A program made the position numbers and the translations under genes. DNA of 64,000 nt from Arthrobacter sp. CDRTa11 (GTDB lineage Bacteria > Actinomycetota > Actinomycetes > Actinomycetales > Micrococcaceae): NCBI RefSeq assembly GCF_026427775.1, contig NZ_CP044532.1:4154001-4218000 (forward strand), written 5' to 3'. The notes under the pieces were generated by a model that worked only from the letters and a program-made list of their open reading frames with translations, searched no databases and was not told the origin of the DNA. Every line of letters starts with the position of its first letter. Positions within the stretch are counted from its first letter, which is position 1. Positions 40,087 through 48,838 of the stretch are shown here, piece after piece.

Positions 40087-42471
40087 ATGCCATCAGAAAC
40101 TGTCATCACACCAGCCAGCAAACTCCGAAGATCCCTGACGGCAGGGCTCCGGTGGGACCTCCCGGCGTCACTGGTGGTGTTCCTGGTGGCAGTACCACTG
40201 TCCTTGGGAATAGCGGCTGCATCCGGCGCCCCCGTTATGGCTGGCCTGATTGCCGCGGCCGTCGGAGGAATCGTGGCAGGGAGCCTCGGTGGATCAGCTC
40301 TTCAGGTCAGCGGACCCGCCGCCGGCCTCACTGTCATTGTGGCTGGCCTGATCGAACAGTTCGGCTGGCAGGCAACGTGTGCCATCACCGCCGCAGCCGG
40401 TGTGCTTCAGGCGTTGCTCGGTGCGGCCAGGATCGGCCGTGTGGCACTGGCCATCGCCCCGGTGGTGGTACACGCCATGCTGGCCGGCATCGGCATCACC
40501 ATCGTGCTGCAGCAGCTTCACGTGATGCTTGGTTCGGCATCCGCCAGTTCCGCCTGGGAGAACATCACCGCCATTCCGGCAAGCATCTTCTCGATTGACA
40601 TGACTGCAGCTGTTCTGGGGGCCGTTGTCATTGGGGTGCTCGTGGTCTGGAAGCACCTTCCCTCCCCCGTCCGCCGGATTCCGGGGCCGCTCGTAGCCGT
40701 CATCGCAGCCACCCTCCTCTCCCTGCCTTTCACCGTGGACAGAATCACCTTCGACGGCTCGCTCCTGGACGCCCTGTCCTTCCCCGAGCTGCCGGACGGG
40801 AACTGGACAGCTGCAGTCGTAGGAGTGTTCACGATCGCACTGATTGCCAGCGTTGAGTCGCTGCTGTCGGCGGTGGCCGTGGACAAGATGCACCACGGCC
40901 GGCGGACCAATTTCAACCGTGAGCTCGTTGGCCAGGGCGCAGCCAACCTGACTTCCGGGCTGCTGGGTGGGCTTCCGGTGACGGGCGTCATCGTGCGAAG
41001 CGCCACCAATGTGGAGGCCGGCGCCCGGACACGGAAGTCAGCCGTGCTCCACGGTGTGTGGGTGCTGGTCTTCTCGCTGCTGCTGGCAGGCCTGATCCAG
41101 CTGATTCCCGAAGCCGTGCTTGCAGGACTGCTGATCGTGATCGGCACCCGGCTGGTCCGCGCCGCCGACATCCGGACTGCCCGGCTGACCGGCGATCTTA
41201 CGGTCTATTGCGTCACACTGTTCTGCGTTGTTTTCGTCAACCTGCTCGCCGGCGTAGTTGCCGGGCTGCTTCTGGCGGTGGGACTTGTCCTCTGGCGCGT
41301 TGTGCGCGCCAGCATCCATGCAGAACAGCTTGCTGACCCCACCAGCAGCGGATCCAATGCCAGCTCCGGGGACCGGGACCGTTGGCGCGTGGTCATCGAC
41401 GGATCCTGCAGTTTCCTTTCCCTGCCCCGCTTGAGTACCGTGCTGGCCTCCGTGCCGGCCGGCACTCACGTCACGGTGGAGCTGGAGGTGGACTTCCTGG
41501 ATCACCCGGTTCACGACACCCTGGACGCGTGGCGGAACCGGCATGTGGGGAACGGCGGCACGGTGGTGATCGAGGAGAGTGGAACCGCCACACTCCACGG
41601 CGCCCAGGCCGGCCCGCCAAGCCGCGGCACCTCACGCTCGGCGCTTCGGGGCGGGTTTGCGCCCTGGCGCAGCTGGCAGCAGCGGATCCTGGCCGGGCAC
41701 GGTGCAGCAGCACCGGACGTTCCCGGGCCCCTGCGTTCCATACTCTCGGGCGTGGACAACTACCACCGGCGTAACGCCCACCTTGTCCGGCCGCACGTCC
41801 AGGAGTTGGCTTCGTTCCAGGATCCGAACACCCTGTTCCTGACCTGCTCGGACTCCCGCCTGGTGCCGAACCTGATCACCAGCAGCGGTCCCGGAGACCT
41901 CTTCACTGTCCGGAATGTGGGCAACGTGGTGGGCAGCCAAGGGCTGGATTCATCTGTTGAAGCCGCCCTGGACTTTGCGCTCAACAAGCTGTCGGTGGAA
42001 TCAGTGGTGGTGTGCGGTCATTCGGGTTGCGGCGCCATGACCGCGCTGAGCGCCGACCCGCAAGCCGTTGGGGCTTTCGACGACGGCCTGCAGGCCTCCA
42101 CACGGGAAGGAACCTCCGGCGCGGCAACGGCTGCCGGGGAGCGGGGCGCCGTTGACGTCTGGCTTGATCATGCCAGGCCAAGCCTTGGCGCTTTCCGCAC
42201 CGGGCATCCCGTCCAGGTGGCCGCAGCCGAAGCCGGGTACGACGCCGTGGACCAACTGGCGATGGTTAACGTCGCGGTGCAGCTGGACCGGCTCAACCGC
42301 CACCCCGGCCTGCAGGAGGCGCTGCAGGCCGGACGGGTTCACGTGGCCGGACTCTTTTACGATATTTCCACGGCCCAGGTCCTTCGGATCACGTCCACCG
42401 GCATCAGCCACCTAGATCCGCTGCCGTCCCAGTCCGTGGAGACCATGGAGGAAGAACAGCCTGTGCACTAG
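40087..42471 (+). CDS. SulP-type transporter fused to beta-carbonic anhydrase
   Basis: This 794-residue protein combines an N-terminal SulP/SLC26 transporter and a C-terminal carbonic anhydrase. Residues about 20-410 hold the transporter (DLPASLVVFLVAVPLSLGIA, SGPAAGLTVIVAGLIEQFG, and SVESLLSAVAVDKMH); about 435-530 resemble a STAS-like region. Residues about 555-780 are a beta-carbonic anhydrase, with zinc ligands Cys587, His645 and Cys648 and the Asp589-Arg591 pair in CSDSRL and CGHSGCGAM. A related fusion is known in mycobacteria (Rv3273). It likely imports bicarbonate or a related anion and hydrates CO2 at the membrane. Unrelated to the sugar genes. Confidence 0.92.
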   Translation: MPSETVITPASKLRRSLTAGLRWDLPASLVVFLVAVPLSLGIAAASGAPVMAGLIAAAVGGIVAGSLGGSALQVSGPAAGLTVIVAGLIEQFGWQATCAITAAAGVLQALLGAARIGRVALAIAPVVVHAMLAGIGITIVLQQLHVMLGSASASSAWENITAIPASIFSIDMTAAVLGAVVIGVLVVWKHLPSPVRRIPGPLVAVIAATLLSLPFTVDRITFDGSLLDALSFPELPDGNWTAAVVGVFTIALIASVESLLSAVAVDKMHHGRRTNFNRELVGQGAANLTSGLLGGLPVTGVIVRSATNVEAGARTRKSAVLHGVWVLVFSLLLAGLIQLIPEAVLAGLLIVIGTRLVRAADIRTARLTGDLTVYCVTLFCVVFVNLLAGVVAGLLLAVGLVLWRVVRASIHAEQLADPTSSGSNASSGDRDRWRVVIDGSCSFLSLPRLSTVLASVPAGTHVTVELEVDFLDHPVHDTLDAWRNRHVGNGGTVVIEESGTATLHGAQAGPPSRGTSRSALRGGFAPWRSWQQRILAGHGAAAPDVPGPLRSILSGVDNYHRRNAHLVRPHVQELASFQDPNTLFLTCSDSRLVPNLITSSGPGDLFTVRNVGNVVGSQGLDSSVEAALDFALNKLSVESVVVCGHSGCGAMTALSADPQAVGAFDDGLQASTREGTSGAATAAGERGAVDVWLDHARPSLGAFRTGHPVQVAAAEAGYDAVDQLAMVNVAVQLDRLNRHPGLQEALQAGRVHVAGLFYDISTAQVLRITSTGISHLDPLPSQSVETMEEEQPVH

Positions 42472-42494
42472 CAGGCAGCGGCTATTGGTATGAC

Positions 42495-42535
42495 ACTGCA
42501 GGCGGGGAAACCATCTCGGGTTCCCCGCCTGCAGT
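42495..42535. terminator. Bidirectional terminator
   Basis: A perfect 15-bp stem pairs actgcaggcggggaa (42495-42509) with ttccccgcctgcagt (42521-42535). It sits between the converging carbonic-anhydrase fusion (stop 42471) and aldehyde dehydrogenase (stop 42554), so it can serve both. Confidence 0.88.
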
Positions 42536-42553
42536 AATCCGCGAAGCGATTCG

Positions 42554-44014
42554 CTAAGGCAGCACCAGTTCGCCATCAACACGGCGCGGGATTCCCAGCG
42601 GGTTGCTTTCCCGGAGGGCCGGATGCAGGACGGCTTCGGGAGCATCCTGGTAGGCCACCGGCCGCTGGAACCGGCGTACCGCCGTCGCTCCCACCGAAGT
42701 GAACAGTGAGGTGGTGGCCGGGTAGGGTCCGCCGTGCTGCTGCGCCCAGTTGACGGCGACGCCGGTGGGCCAGCCGTCGAACAGCACGCGGCCGGCAAGG
42801 CCGGACAGCTGTTCCACGAGACCTGAAACGTCCTCGCCGGGCAGGGCGTGGACCGTGGCGGTGAGGCTGCCCGGAACCTTGGCCAGGACAGGGAAGAGCT
42901 CGTCCTGGTCCTGGTATTCGATCAGCAGCGTGGTGGGACCAAAGCACTCTTCAAGCAGCTCGTCCGGGCGCTCCAGGACATTGGCGGCTGAGGTGGAGAA
43001 CACCACCGGTGCGGCACCGTCCCGGGTGGCATCCTGCTGCACCGTGCCACTGACTACAGTCACGCCGGGGACCGAAGCGACGCTGCGCAGGCCGTCCGGG
43101 TACGCGTCAGCGATGCGGCCGGTGAGCATGGCCGACGTCGGTTTGTCTTTGGTTGCCGCCGCCAAATCAGCGGCAAAACCGGTGCCGGTAGGGATAAAGA
43201 CCAGGCCTGGCTTGGTGCAGAACTGGCCTGCTCCCATGGTGAAGGACCCTGCTAATCCGGCGGCGAGTTCGGCGGACTTCTCTGCCAGGGCCGCGCTGGT
43301 GATGACCACGGGGTTCAGGCTGCCGAGTTCGCCGTAGAACGGGATGGGATCGGGCCGGGAAACGGCCAGGTCAAAGAGCGCGCGGCCACCTGGGATGGAG
43401 CCCGTGAAGCCGACAGCCTTGATGTTGGGGTCCTGCACCAGGGCGGTGCCAACTTCGCGGCCACTGACCAAGGCGAAGAGGCCGTCCGGGGCACCGGCCG
43501 AACGCAGGGCCTCTGCCACAATCTCCGCGGTCCGTTCAGACAGCTTCAGGTGCCCGGAGTGGGCCTTGACAATAACCGAACATCCAACGGCCAGCGCGGA
43601 TGCGGTGTCGCCGCCGGCCACCGAGAAAGCGAACGGGAAGTTGGAGGCTGAGAACACCGCCACCGGTCCGATGGGCCGCAGCAGGCGCCGCAGGTCATGC
43701 TTGGGCGGACTGGCGGCAGCGTCCGCGTGGTCAATGATGGCTTCGAGATACGAGCCTTCAGTAATCACCCGGGCAAAGAGGCGCAGCTGTCCGGAGGTGC
43801 GGGCCACTTCGCCCGTCAGCCGGACGGGGCCCAGGCTGGTCTCAGAATCGGCGATGTCCACCAGTTCGGCCACGTTGGCGTCAAGCGCGTCAGCAACGGC
43901 CGTCAGCCAGGCCGCGCGTTCGGCATCGGACGCGGCCGCCGCGATCTGCGCGGCCCGGGTGGCGGCGGCGGTGAGTTCGGACAGGGAAAGTGTTGCAGTT
44001 GTCACGTAAGGCAC
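42554..44014 (-). CDS. 2,5-dioxovalerate (alpha-ketoglutaric semialdehyde) dehydrogenase
   Basis: This 486-residue aldehyde dehydrogenase oxidises 2,5-dioxopentanoate to 2-oxoglutarate. Landmarks are FSASNFPFAFSVAGGDTASA at 121-140 (characteristic of the KGSADH family), GFTGSIPGGRALFDLA (202-217), the general base Glu229 in FYGELGSLNPV, and the nucleophile Cys266 in GQFCTKPG. It is the last gene of the uronate operon, 18 bp after the enolase-superfamily gene. It completes the pathway with KdgD. Confidence 0.92.
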   Translation of the reverse strand: MPYVTTATLSLSELTAAATRAAQIAAAASDAERAAWLTAVADALDANVAELVDIADSETSLGPVRLTGEVARTSGQLRLFARVITEGSYLEAIIDHADAAASPPKHDLRRLLRPIGPVAVFSASNFPFAFSVAGGDTASALAVGCSVIVKAHSGHLKLSERTAEIVAEALRSAGAPDGLFALVSGREVGTALVQDPNIKAVGFTGSIPGGRALFDLAVSRPDPIPFYGELGSLNPVVITSAALAEKSAELAAGLAGSFTMGAGQFCTKPGLVFIPTGTGFAADLAAATKDKPTSAMLTGRIADAYPDGLRSVASVPGVTVVSGTVQQDATRDGAAPVVFSTSAANVLERPDELLEECFGPTTLLIEYQDQDELFPVLAKVPGSLTATVHALPGEDVSGLVEQLSGLAGRVLFDGWPTGVAVNWAQQHGGPYPATTSLFTSVGATAVRRFQRPVAYQDAPEAVLHPALRESNPLGIPRRVDGELVLP

Positions 44015-44032
44015 CTGTTCTTCGTACGTCGT

Positions 44033-45136
44033 TTAAAGTTCGTCCCGGAAGCGGAAGCCGAGGCCCGGCTGGCCAGTGAGCGTCACGCGGCTGTTGCTGA
44101 ACCGGACCGGAGATGGCGCCGCCAGGATACCCAACTGCTCGAACGAGGCATCTTCGACATCCTCCACGAGAGTGGGTTCGGCCAGGGTCAGGGCAAGCTG
44201 GCCGGAGAGCTCGGGCAGCAAGTGCGGCATCACCCGGATGCTGTTGGTCCGTGCCAGTTCAACAATCCGCCGGAACGGCGTAATGCCGCCCACCCGGATG
44301 ATGTTCGGCTGGATGATATCTACGGCTTCGGCGGCTATAAAATCGCGGAAGCGGTAGATGGTGTGCAGGTTTTCGCCCAGGGCGATGGGCACGGGCGAAT
44401 GTTTGCGCAGCCTGCGGTAGGCCCAGAGATCGTCCGCCCGGATGGGTTCTTCGAGCCATTCCAGCCCGAATTCAGCGAGGACGTCCAACGCCTTAAACGT
44501 AGTCGGCAGGTCCCAGCGCTGGTTCGCATCCACCATGAGCTTGCGGTCCGGCCCCAGCACGGAACGGACGGCGGCCACCCGCTCGGCGTCCTCCCGGATG
44601 TCGGGCTTGCCCACCTTGATCTTGACGGCCTGGTGCCCTGCGCTTATCCAGCGCTCAACCTGGGCCACCAGCTCCTCAAGGGTGTAATGCAGGTTCACGC
44701 CCGAGCCATACACCTGTGCGGACTCCTGCCGCTGGCCCAGGAGTCCGGTCACGGAGGTGTTTGCCCTGCGCGCCTGCAGGTCCCAGAGGGCAAGGTCCAC
44801 GCCCGCCATGGCGATGGTGGTCAGTCCCCCGCCACCGGCCTCATGCAGCCGCTTCCACAGTGCGTCCCACACCGTCTCAGGATTGGCTGGCAGCCCGGTA
44901 ACGAAAGGAGCGATGTCGTAGTCGAGCAGGGCTTTGACGGCCTGCGGACCGATGGTGGGCGTCCACGAAAAACCGTGCCCCGCGCCGCCGTCGTCCGTTT
45001 GGATGTCCGTGACGATCACGTGGTTTTCCGGCGCCTCCGCACCCCAGCTGCGCCGCAGCGGGACTGTCAGAAGCCGGGTGGAAAGGCCGGTGATCCGCGG
45101 TGCTGTCCGGACTGCTTCGGCGACGGGCATGCTCAT
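44033..45136 (-). CDS. Enolase-superfamily (mandelate racemase type) sugar acid dehydratase or cycloisomerase
   Basis: The 367-residue protein has the mandelate racemase subgroup catalytic set: Lys172-x-Lys174 in AVKIKVG, metal ligands Asp203 (MVDANQRW), Glu229 (EWLEEP) and Glu255 (ALGENL), and the Asp273-His305 dyad. In the operon it should convert the aldaric acid or its lactone made by the SDR to 5-dehydro-4-deoxyglucarate. It could be a galactarate/glucarate dehydratase or a galactarolactone cycloisomerase. The start ATG shares its A with the stop of kdgD (TGATG), so the two are coupled. Confidence 0.85.
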   Translation of the reverse strand: MSMPVAEAVRTAPRITGLSTRLLTVPLRRSWGAEAPENHVIVTDIQTDDGGAGHGFSWTPTIGPQAVKALLDYDIAPFVTGLPANPETVWDALWKRLHEAGGGGLTTIAMAGVDLALWDLQARRANTSVTGLLGQRQESAQVYGSGVNLHYTLEELVAQVERWISAGHQAVKIKVGKPDIREDAERVAAVRSVLGPDRKLMVDANQRWDLPTTFKALDVLAEFGLEWLEEPIRADDLWAYRRLRKHSPVPIALGENLHTIYRFRDFIAAEAVDIIQPNIIRVGGITPFRRIVELARTNSIRVMPHLLPELSGQLALTLAEPTLVEDVEDASFEQLGILAAPSPVRFSNSRVTLTGQPGLGFRFRDEL

Positions 45137-46041
45137 CAGCGGCCGGCCAGCTCGTAGCCCTTGGCAAGGATGGCCTTCAACTGCACCAGCTGCTCGTCCG
45201 TGGGATCCACCAGCGGCGGACGGACAGAGCCAACAGCAAGGCCGCCCAGCCGGAGCCCGGCCTTGATCAGCGAAACACCAAAACCGGGGGTCTGGTCGCG
45301 GAGCCGAACCAGCGGGGCGTAGAAGCCTTCCAGCAGGGCATTGCGGCGGTCCTCGTCCCCTGACATGTAGGCGTCGTAGTAGGCCTTGGCGATCTCCGGG
45401 GCCATGGCGAACGCGGCGGAGGAGTACAGCGGGATGCCGAGTCCCCGGTAGGCGCCCTGCGTCAGTTCGGCGGTCAGCAGGCCGTTGAACAAGGCAAACT
45501 CTTCGCGGCCGGTGGCACGGACCGCGGTGACGATCTCCTGCGCCAGGCCAACATCGCCCAGTCCGTCCTTGAAGCCGATGACCTTGGGGTTGCCCGCGAG
45601 CCGGGCCATGGAGGCGGCGGTGAACCTGGCATTGCCGCGGTGGTAGACGATCACGGGGAGGCTGCTGGCGTCTGCCACAGCCTCGATGTAGGCCACCAGA
45701 CCCTCGGTGGGGCCGGTAACCAGGTACGGCGGCAGAACGAGAAGGGCGTCGGCGCCGGCTTCTTCGGCAGCGCGGGCGGCAGCGATCGCGTGACCCAGGG
45801 GGCCTCCTGCTCCGGCAACCACGGGCACCTTGCCTGCCACAACCTCGACGGCGGCCGTCACCACTGTGCGCACCTCTTCAAGGCTCAGGGCGTGGAACTC
45901 GCCTGTCCCGCAGGCCGGGAAGACGCCGCCGGGGCCAAACGCCAGCCTGGAACCGATGTGTTCCTTCAGGAGCTCGACGTCGACGCCGCCTTCAGGAGTG
46001 AACGGGGTGACGGGGAAAAACAGTACGCCGTCGAATTTCAT
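45136..46041 (-). CDS. kdgD: 5-dehydro-4-deoxyglucarate dehydratase
   Basis: The 301-residue DapA-family TIM barrel decarboxylates and dehydrates 5-dehydro-4-deoxyglucarate to 2,5-dioxopentanoate. Lys158 in VIGFKDGLGDV is the Schiff-base residue and Tyr133 in VIVYHRGNAR is the catalytic Tyr. FPACGTGEFHALS (41-53) is the KdgD form of the T-G-E loop. It starts at ATG 46041, overlapping the SDR stop by 4 nt. Placement between uronate dehydrogenase-like and dehydratase genes supports the call. Confidence 0.92.
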   Translation of the reverse strand: MKFDGVLFFPVTPFTPEGGVDVELLKEHIGSRLAFGPGGVFPACGTGEFHALSLEEVRTVVTAAVEVVAGKVPVVAGAGGPLGHAIAAARAAEEAGADALLVLPPYLVTGPTEGLVAYIEAVADASSLPVIVYHRGNARFTAASMARLAGNPKVIGFKDGLGDVGLAQEIVTAVRATGREEFALFNGLLTAELTQGAYRGLGIPLYSSAAFAMAPEIAKAYYDAYMSGDEDRRNALLEGFYAPLVRLRDQTPGFGVSLIKAGLRLGGLAVGSVRPPLVDPTDEQLVQLKAILAKGYELAGR

Positions 46042-47003
46042 GATGTCTCCTTGGATCCCGTGCCAGCCGTCACCAGCGCGGCGGAGGTCCCGTCGTAGGG
46101 GGTGGGTGTTTTGAGTTCGGTCCGCCAGCTCCGTTTGGGTTGCCAGCCGAGCATGTCATGGGCTTTGTCGATCGAAAATGCCGGAGCCGCGCCCGTGAGT
46201 CCGGAGCACAGCTCCGCGCTGCCGGGAAGGAACCGGGGCATGAGCTCGGCCAGCGGAGTCGTTGCCAGGGCGTCTGCGGCGCCAACAAAGAACGTTTCGC
46301 CGTTGGGGATCGAGTCCATCTTCCGCAGCAGGACGTCCAGGAAGTCAGCGACGTCGCGCGCATCCACGTAGTTAAACAGCGCGGGGGCGGACAGTGCCGG
46401 ATCTGTGAGCCGTTCGGCAACGGTGTGACCCTGCTGGGTGGGCGCGCCCTCCCATTCCTCCGGCGAGATGACGTAGCAGGGCCGGAAGGCCGCGTACCGG
46501 ATCCTCTCCCCCTGCGCTGCGGCAAACATCTGCACGGTCTGTTCCGCGATCAACTTTGACAGCGCGTAGGCGTTCCAGGGCTTGGGTGGGGTGCGCTCGT
46601 CCAACGGGAAGCTGGCCGGAAGCCAGCCTGCCGGCGAGCCGTATCCGAGAACGGTGGGGCTGCTGGCGGTGACGATCTTGCCGACTCCCAGCTCCGTGGC
46701 CGCACTGACCACTGCGTACGCAAGGCGGGTGTTGGTGGCAAAAATAACGTCTTCCGGCGCGCTGAAAGGGACGGCAATCGCCGCGAGGTGGATGACGGCG
46801 TCGGGCATGGTTTCCCGGAGGAGGCGCAGCGCCTCGCCCGGGGCGAGGAGGTCTGCCGTTTCCTGCACCACGCCGGCGGGCAGCTGATCCGCCGGTACGG
46901 CATCGCGGTCAACCGAGATCACGTGGTGGCCCTTTTCGGCCAGCCCGGCCACAACGCTGCGGCCCAGGCGGCCGGAGCCGCCGGTGACAAAGATCCTGCT
47001 CAT
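46038..47003 (-). CDS. Extended SDR, candidate uronate dehydrogenase
   Basis: This 321-residue NAD-dependent SDR has the loop IFVTGGSGRLGRSV, catalytic Ser114/115 (TASSPTVLGYG), Tyr146 and Lys150 (YALSK). It resembles the epimerase/dehydratase family. In the operon, oxidation of galacturonate or glucuronate to the aldarolactone is the missing step, so uronate dehydrogenase is the best guess. Its length exceeds typical Udh (about 265 residues), and a sugar-nucleotide epimerase or another aldose dehydrogenase cannot be excluded. It overlaps kdgD by 4 nt and lies 28 bp after the oxidoreductase. Confidence 0.72.
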   Translation of the reverse strand: MSRIFVTGGSGRLGRSVVAGLAEKGHHVISVDRDAVPADQLPAGVVQETADLLAPGEALRLLRETMPDAVIHLAAIAVPFSAPEDVIFATNTRLAYAVVSAATELGVGKIVTASSPTVLGYGSPAGWLPASFPLDERTPPKPWNAYALSKLIAEQTVQMFAAAQGERIRYAAFRPCYVISPEEWEGAPTQQGHTVAERLTDPALSAPALFNYVDARDVADFLDVLLRKMDSIPNGETFFVGAADALATTPLAELMPRFLPGSAELCSGLTGAAPAFSIDKAHDMLGWQPKRSWRTELKTPTPYDGTSAALVTAGTGSKETS

Positions 47004-47031
47004 GGTTTTCCTTTAGGTTTGAGGCGCCGGA

Positions 47032-48474
47032 CTAAGCACCCCGGCGGAGGTCAACGCCGAGGTCCAGGTCTTCAATGCGGACGGGAAGTGACGATTCGAG
47101 GGAGCGGTTCCCGGCGATGCCCACAGAGACGGAACGAAGCCCGTCCAGGTAGCCCGAGGGACGTCCCAGCGGGTCCTCGCCCGGTCCGTTGAAGAGGTCC
47201 GAAAGCAGGAGCTCGTCGCCGCCTCCGTGGCCGCCTTCACCGTTGACGATCGGCACCTCATAAGCCGCTTCCCAGTGGCGCTGGACCACCAGGCGTTCGC
47301 CGTTGCGGCGGATGGCGTCGTCCTCCTCGATGGGGGTTGCGCTGGGGTCCACCACCGTCTTTTTGTCAGTACTGGAGGTGACTGCGGCTCGTTCCACCAC
47401 TTCGAGTTCCGCACGGCCTTCGGTCCCATTAACCGCCACCCGGTAACCCTCCCAGGGGCTGTGGGCGTTCAGCGAGTAGCTCAGGCGCGGACCACCCTGG
47501 TACTCCACCACCAGGGCCAGGTTGTCCTCGATGGTGATGCCGCCGGTGAAGACGTCCTGGTCGCGGCGGTAGCCGTCGTAGTGCTCGTTGTCCAGGAAAA
47601 GCGCCTTGAGCCGCTCATCCTCACGCAGGTCCAAGGTGAAGGGGTCCTTCTCGGCAGTCGCAGGCGCCGCGGCATCCGGTGTGCCGCGTTCCGGGCGGGG
47701 ACCAAGCCCGCGTTCGGCCGCGTTCCTGTCGCCGTAGAACTTGAGCCCTCCAGAGGCGAAGACGCGCTCGGGGACGTCATCGATCCACCAGTTGACGAGG
47801 TCGAAGTGGTGGGACGCCTTGTGGATCAGCAGGCCGCCGGAGTTCTTCTTTTCCCGGTGCCAGCGGCGGAAGTAGTCCGCACCATGAACCGTGTCCAGGA
47901 CCCAGCTGAAGTCGATGGAGGTGACCTTGCCGATCACACCGCTCTGGATGATCTCCTTGAGGGCACTGTTGCGCGGCGAATAGCGGTAGTTGAAGGTGAC
48001 CACAACGTTGCGGCCTGTCTCGTGCACTGCTTTGGTGATGCGGCGGCAGCCCTCGGCGTCGATGGTGAGGGGCTTTTCAACGACGACGTCGGCGCCTGCG
48101 TTGAGCGCCTCCACGATGTAGTCGGCGTGGGTGTAGTCAGGCGTCGTCACCACGACGCGGTCGATGTTATTGGATTGGACGAAGGCGGTGAGATCTGCGG
48201 GATCAAAGGCGGCAACTGGTCCGGCGGCCCCTAGTTCCTGGATCAGCTTCTGGTAGAACTGCACCCGTCCGGGGTTGACGTCAGAGAACGCCACCAGCTC
48301 GGCGGTGTCCGCGTGCTTGCCAAAAATTGCCCGGATGTACATTTCCGAACGGCCGCCGGTGCCGATCAGGGCAATGCGCGCCTTGGACTGCCCTGCCTGG
48401 GTTCCCGCTGCACCCTTGAGGGTTTCAGAGCCCGAAGCCGCTGTGGCGGACGTCGACTCGGCTGTGTTGACCAT
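47032..48474 (-). CDS. Gfo/Idh/MocA family oxidoreductase (third copy)
   Basis: The 480-residue protein has ARIALIGTGGRSEMYIR (about residues 32-48) as the nucleotide-binding strand, VVVEKPLTIDAEGC with the EKP motif, and a long C-terminal domain (NYRYSPRNSALKEIIQSGVI, then FRRWHREKKNSGGLLIHKAS). Its motifs differ from the two paralogues at 17942 and 36320, so it belongs to another branch. It is the first gene of the uronate operon (ATG 48474 after aaagggac) and would act on a uronate, rhamnose or disaccharide. The divergent region carries three LacI-type sites. Confidence 0.85.
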   Translation of the reverse strand: MVNTAESTSATAASGSETLKGAAGTQAGQSKARIALIGTGGRSEMYIRAIFGKHADTAELVAFSDVNPGRVQFYQKLIQELGAAGPVAAFDPADLTAFVQSNNIDRVVVTTPDYTHADYIVEALNAGADVVVEKPLTIDAEGCRRITKAVHETGRNVVVTFNYRYSPRNSALKEIIQSGVIGKVTSIDFSWVLDTVHGADYFRRWHREKKNSGGLLIHKASHHFDLVNWWIDDVPERVFASGGLKFYGDRNAAERGLGPRPERGTPDAAAPATAEKDPFTLDLREDERLKALFLDNEHYDGYRRDQDVFTGGITIEDNLALVVEYQGGPRLSYSLNAHSPWEGYRVAVNGTEGRAELEVVERAAVTSSTDKKTVVDPSATPIEEDDAIRRNGERLVVQRHWEAAYEVPIVNGEGGHGGGDELLLSDLFNGPGEDPLGRPSGYLDGLRSVSVGIAGNRSLESSLPVRIEDLDLGVDLRRGA

Positions 48475-48575
48475 GGGGGTCCCTTTCGAAAAGCTTCGGT
48501 GCCCGGCGGTTGCCGGCCGTTGTTCGATGGAGTGACTGAGGTTGGATGGTTCATCCAGGAGGGTCGACCTGCTCA

Positions 48576-48743
48576 GAAACCGTTTTCTCAGTTGGTTATT
48601 AGATTTGTATCAAGAGATGCACGGTCCCGTCAACCATTATCCCCCTTGAGAGAAACCGTTTTCCAGCTCTGGCGTCAAGGTGGTTGGCACGGCCACCTCG
48701 CAGATGATCCGATGTTGACGCACTATGGATGGAAATCGGTTTC
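48576..48743. promoter_or_regulatory. Three LacI-type operators upstream of the second LacI gene
   Basis: gaaaccgttttc occurs at 48576-48587 and 48652-48663, and gaaatcggtttc at 48732-48743 (complement gaaaccgatttc). Spacings are 76 and 80 bp. They lie between the divergent oxidoreductase and LacI genes (48475-48838), where no gene is present. Spacing and copies suit repression by looping. Confidence 0.8.
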
Positions 48744-48838
48744 TAGTCGCGTTATATGCTTTCACTCACGAACCGCTGGTCTCCGGCCCTCACGCCCGCC
48801 AAGGCGATTCGGTCCCGGGGACTTACGAAAGGCAGGCC

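Noticed and set aside
43697..45157. Long plus-strand open frame of nearly 490 residues
   Set aside because: It runs opposite two well-supported genes (KGSADH and the enolase-superfamily enzyme) and has no recognisable domain.
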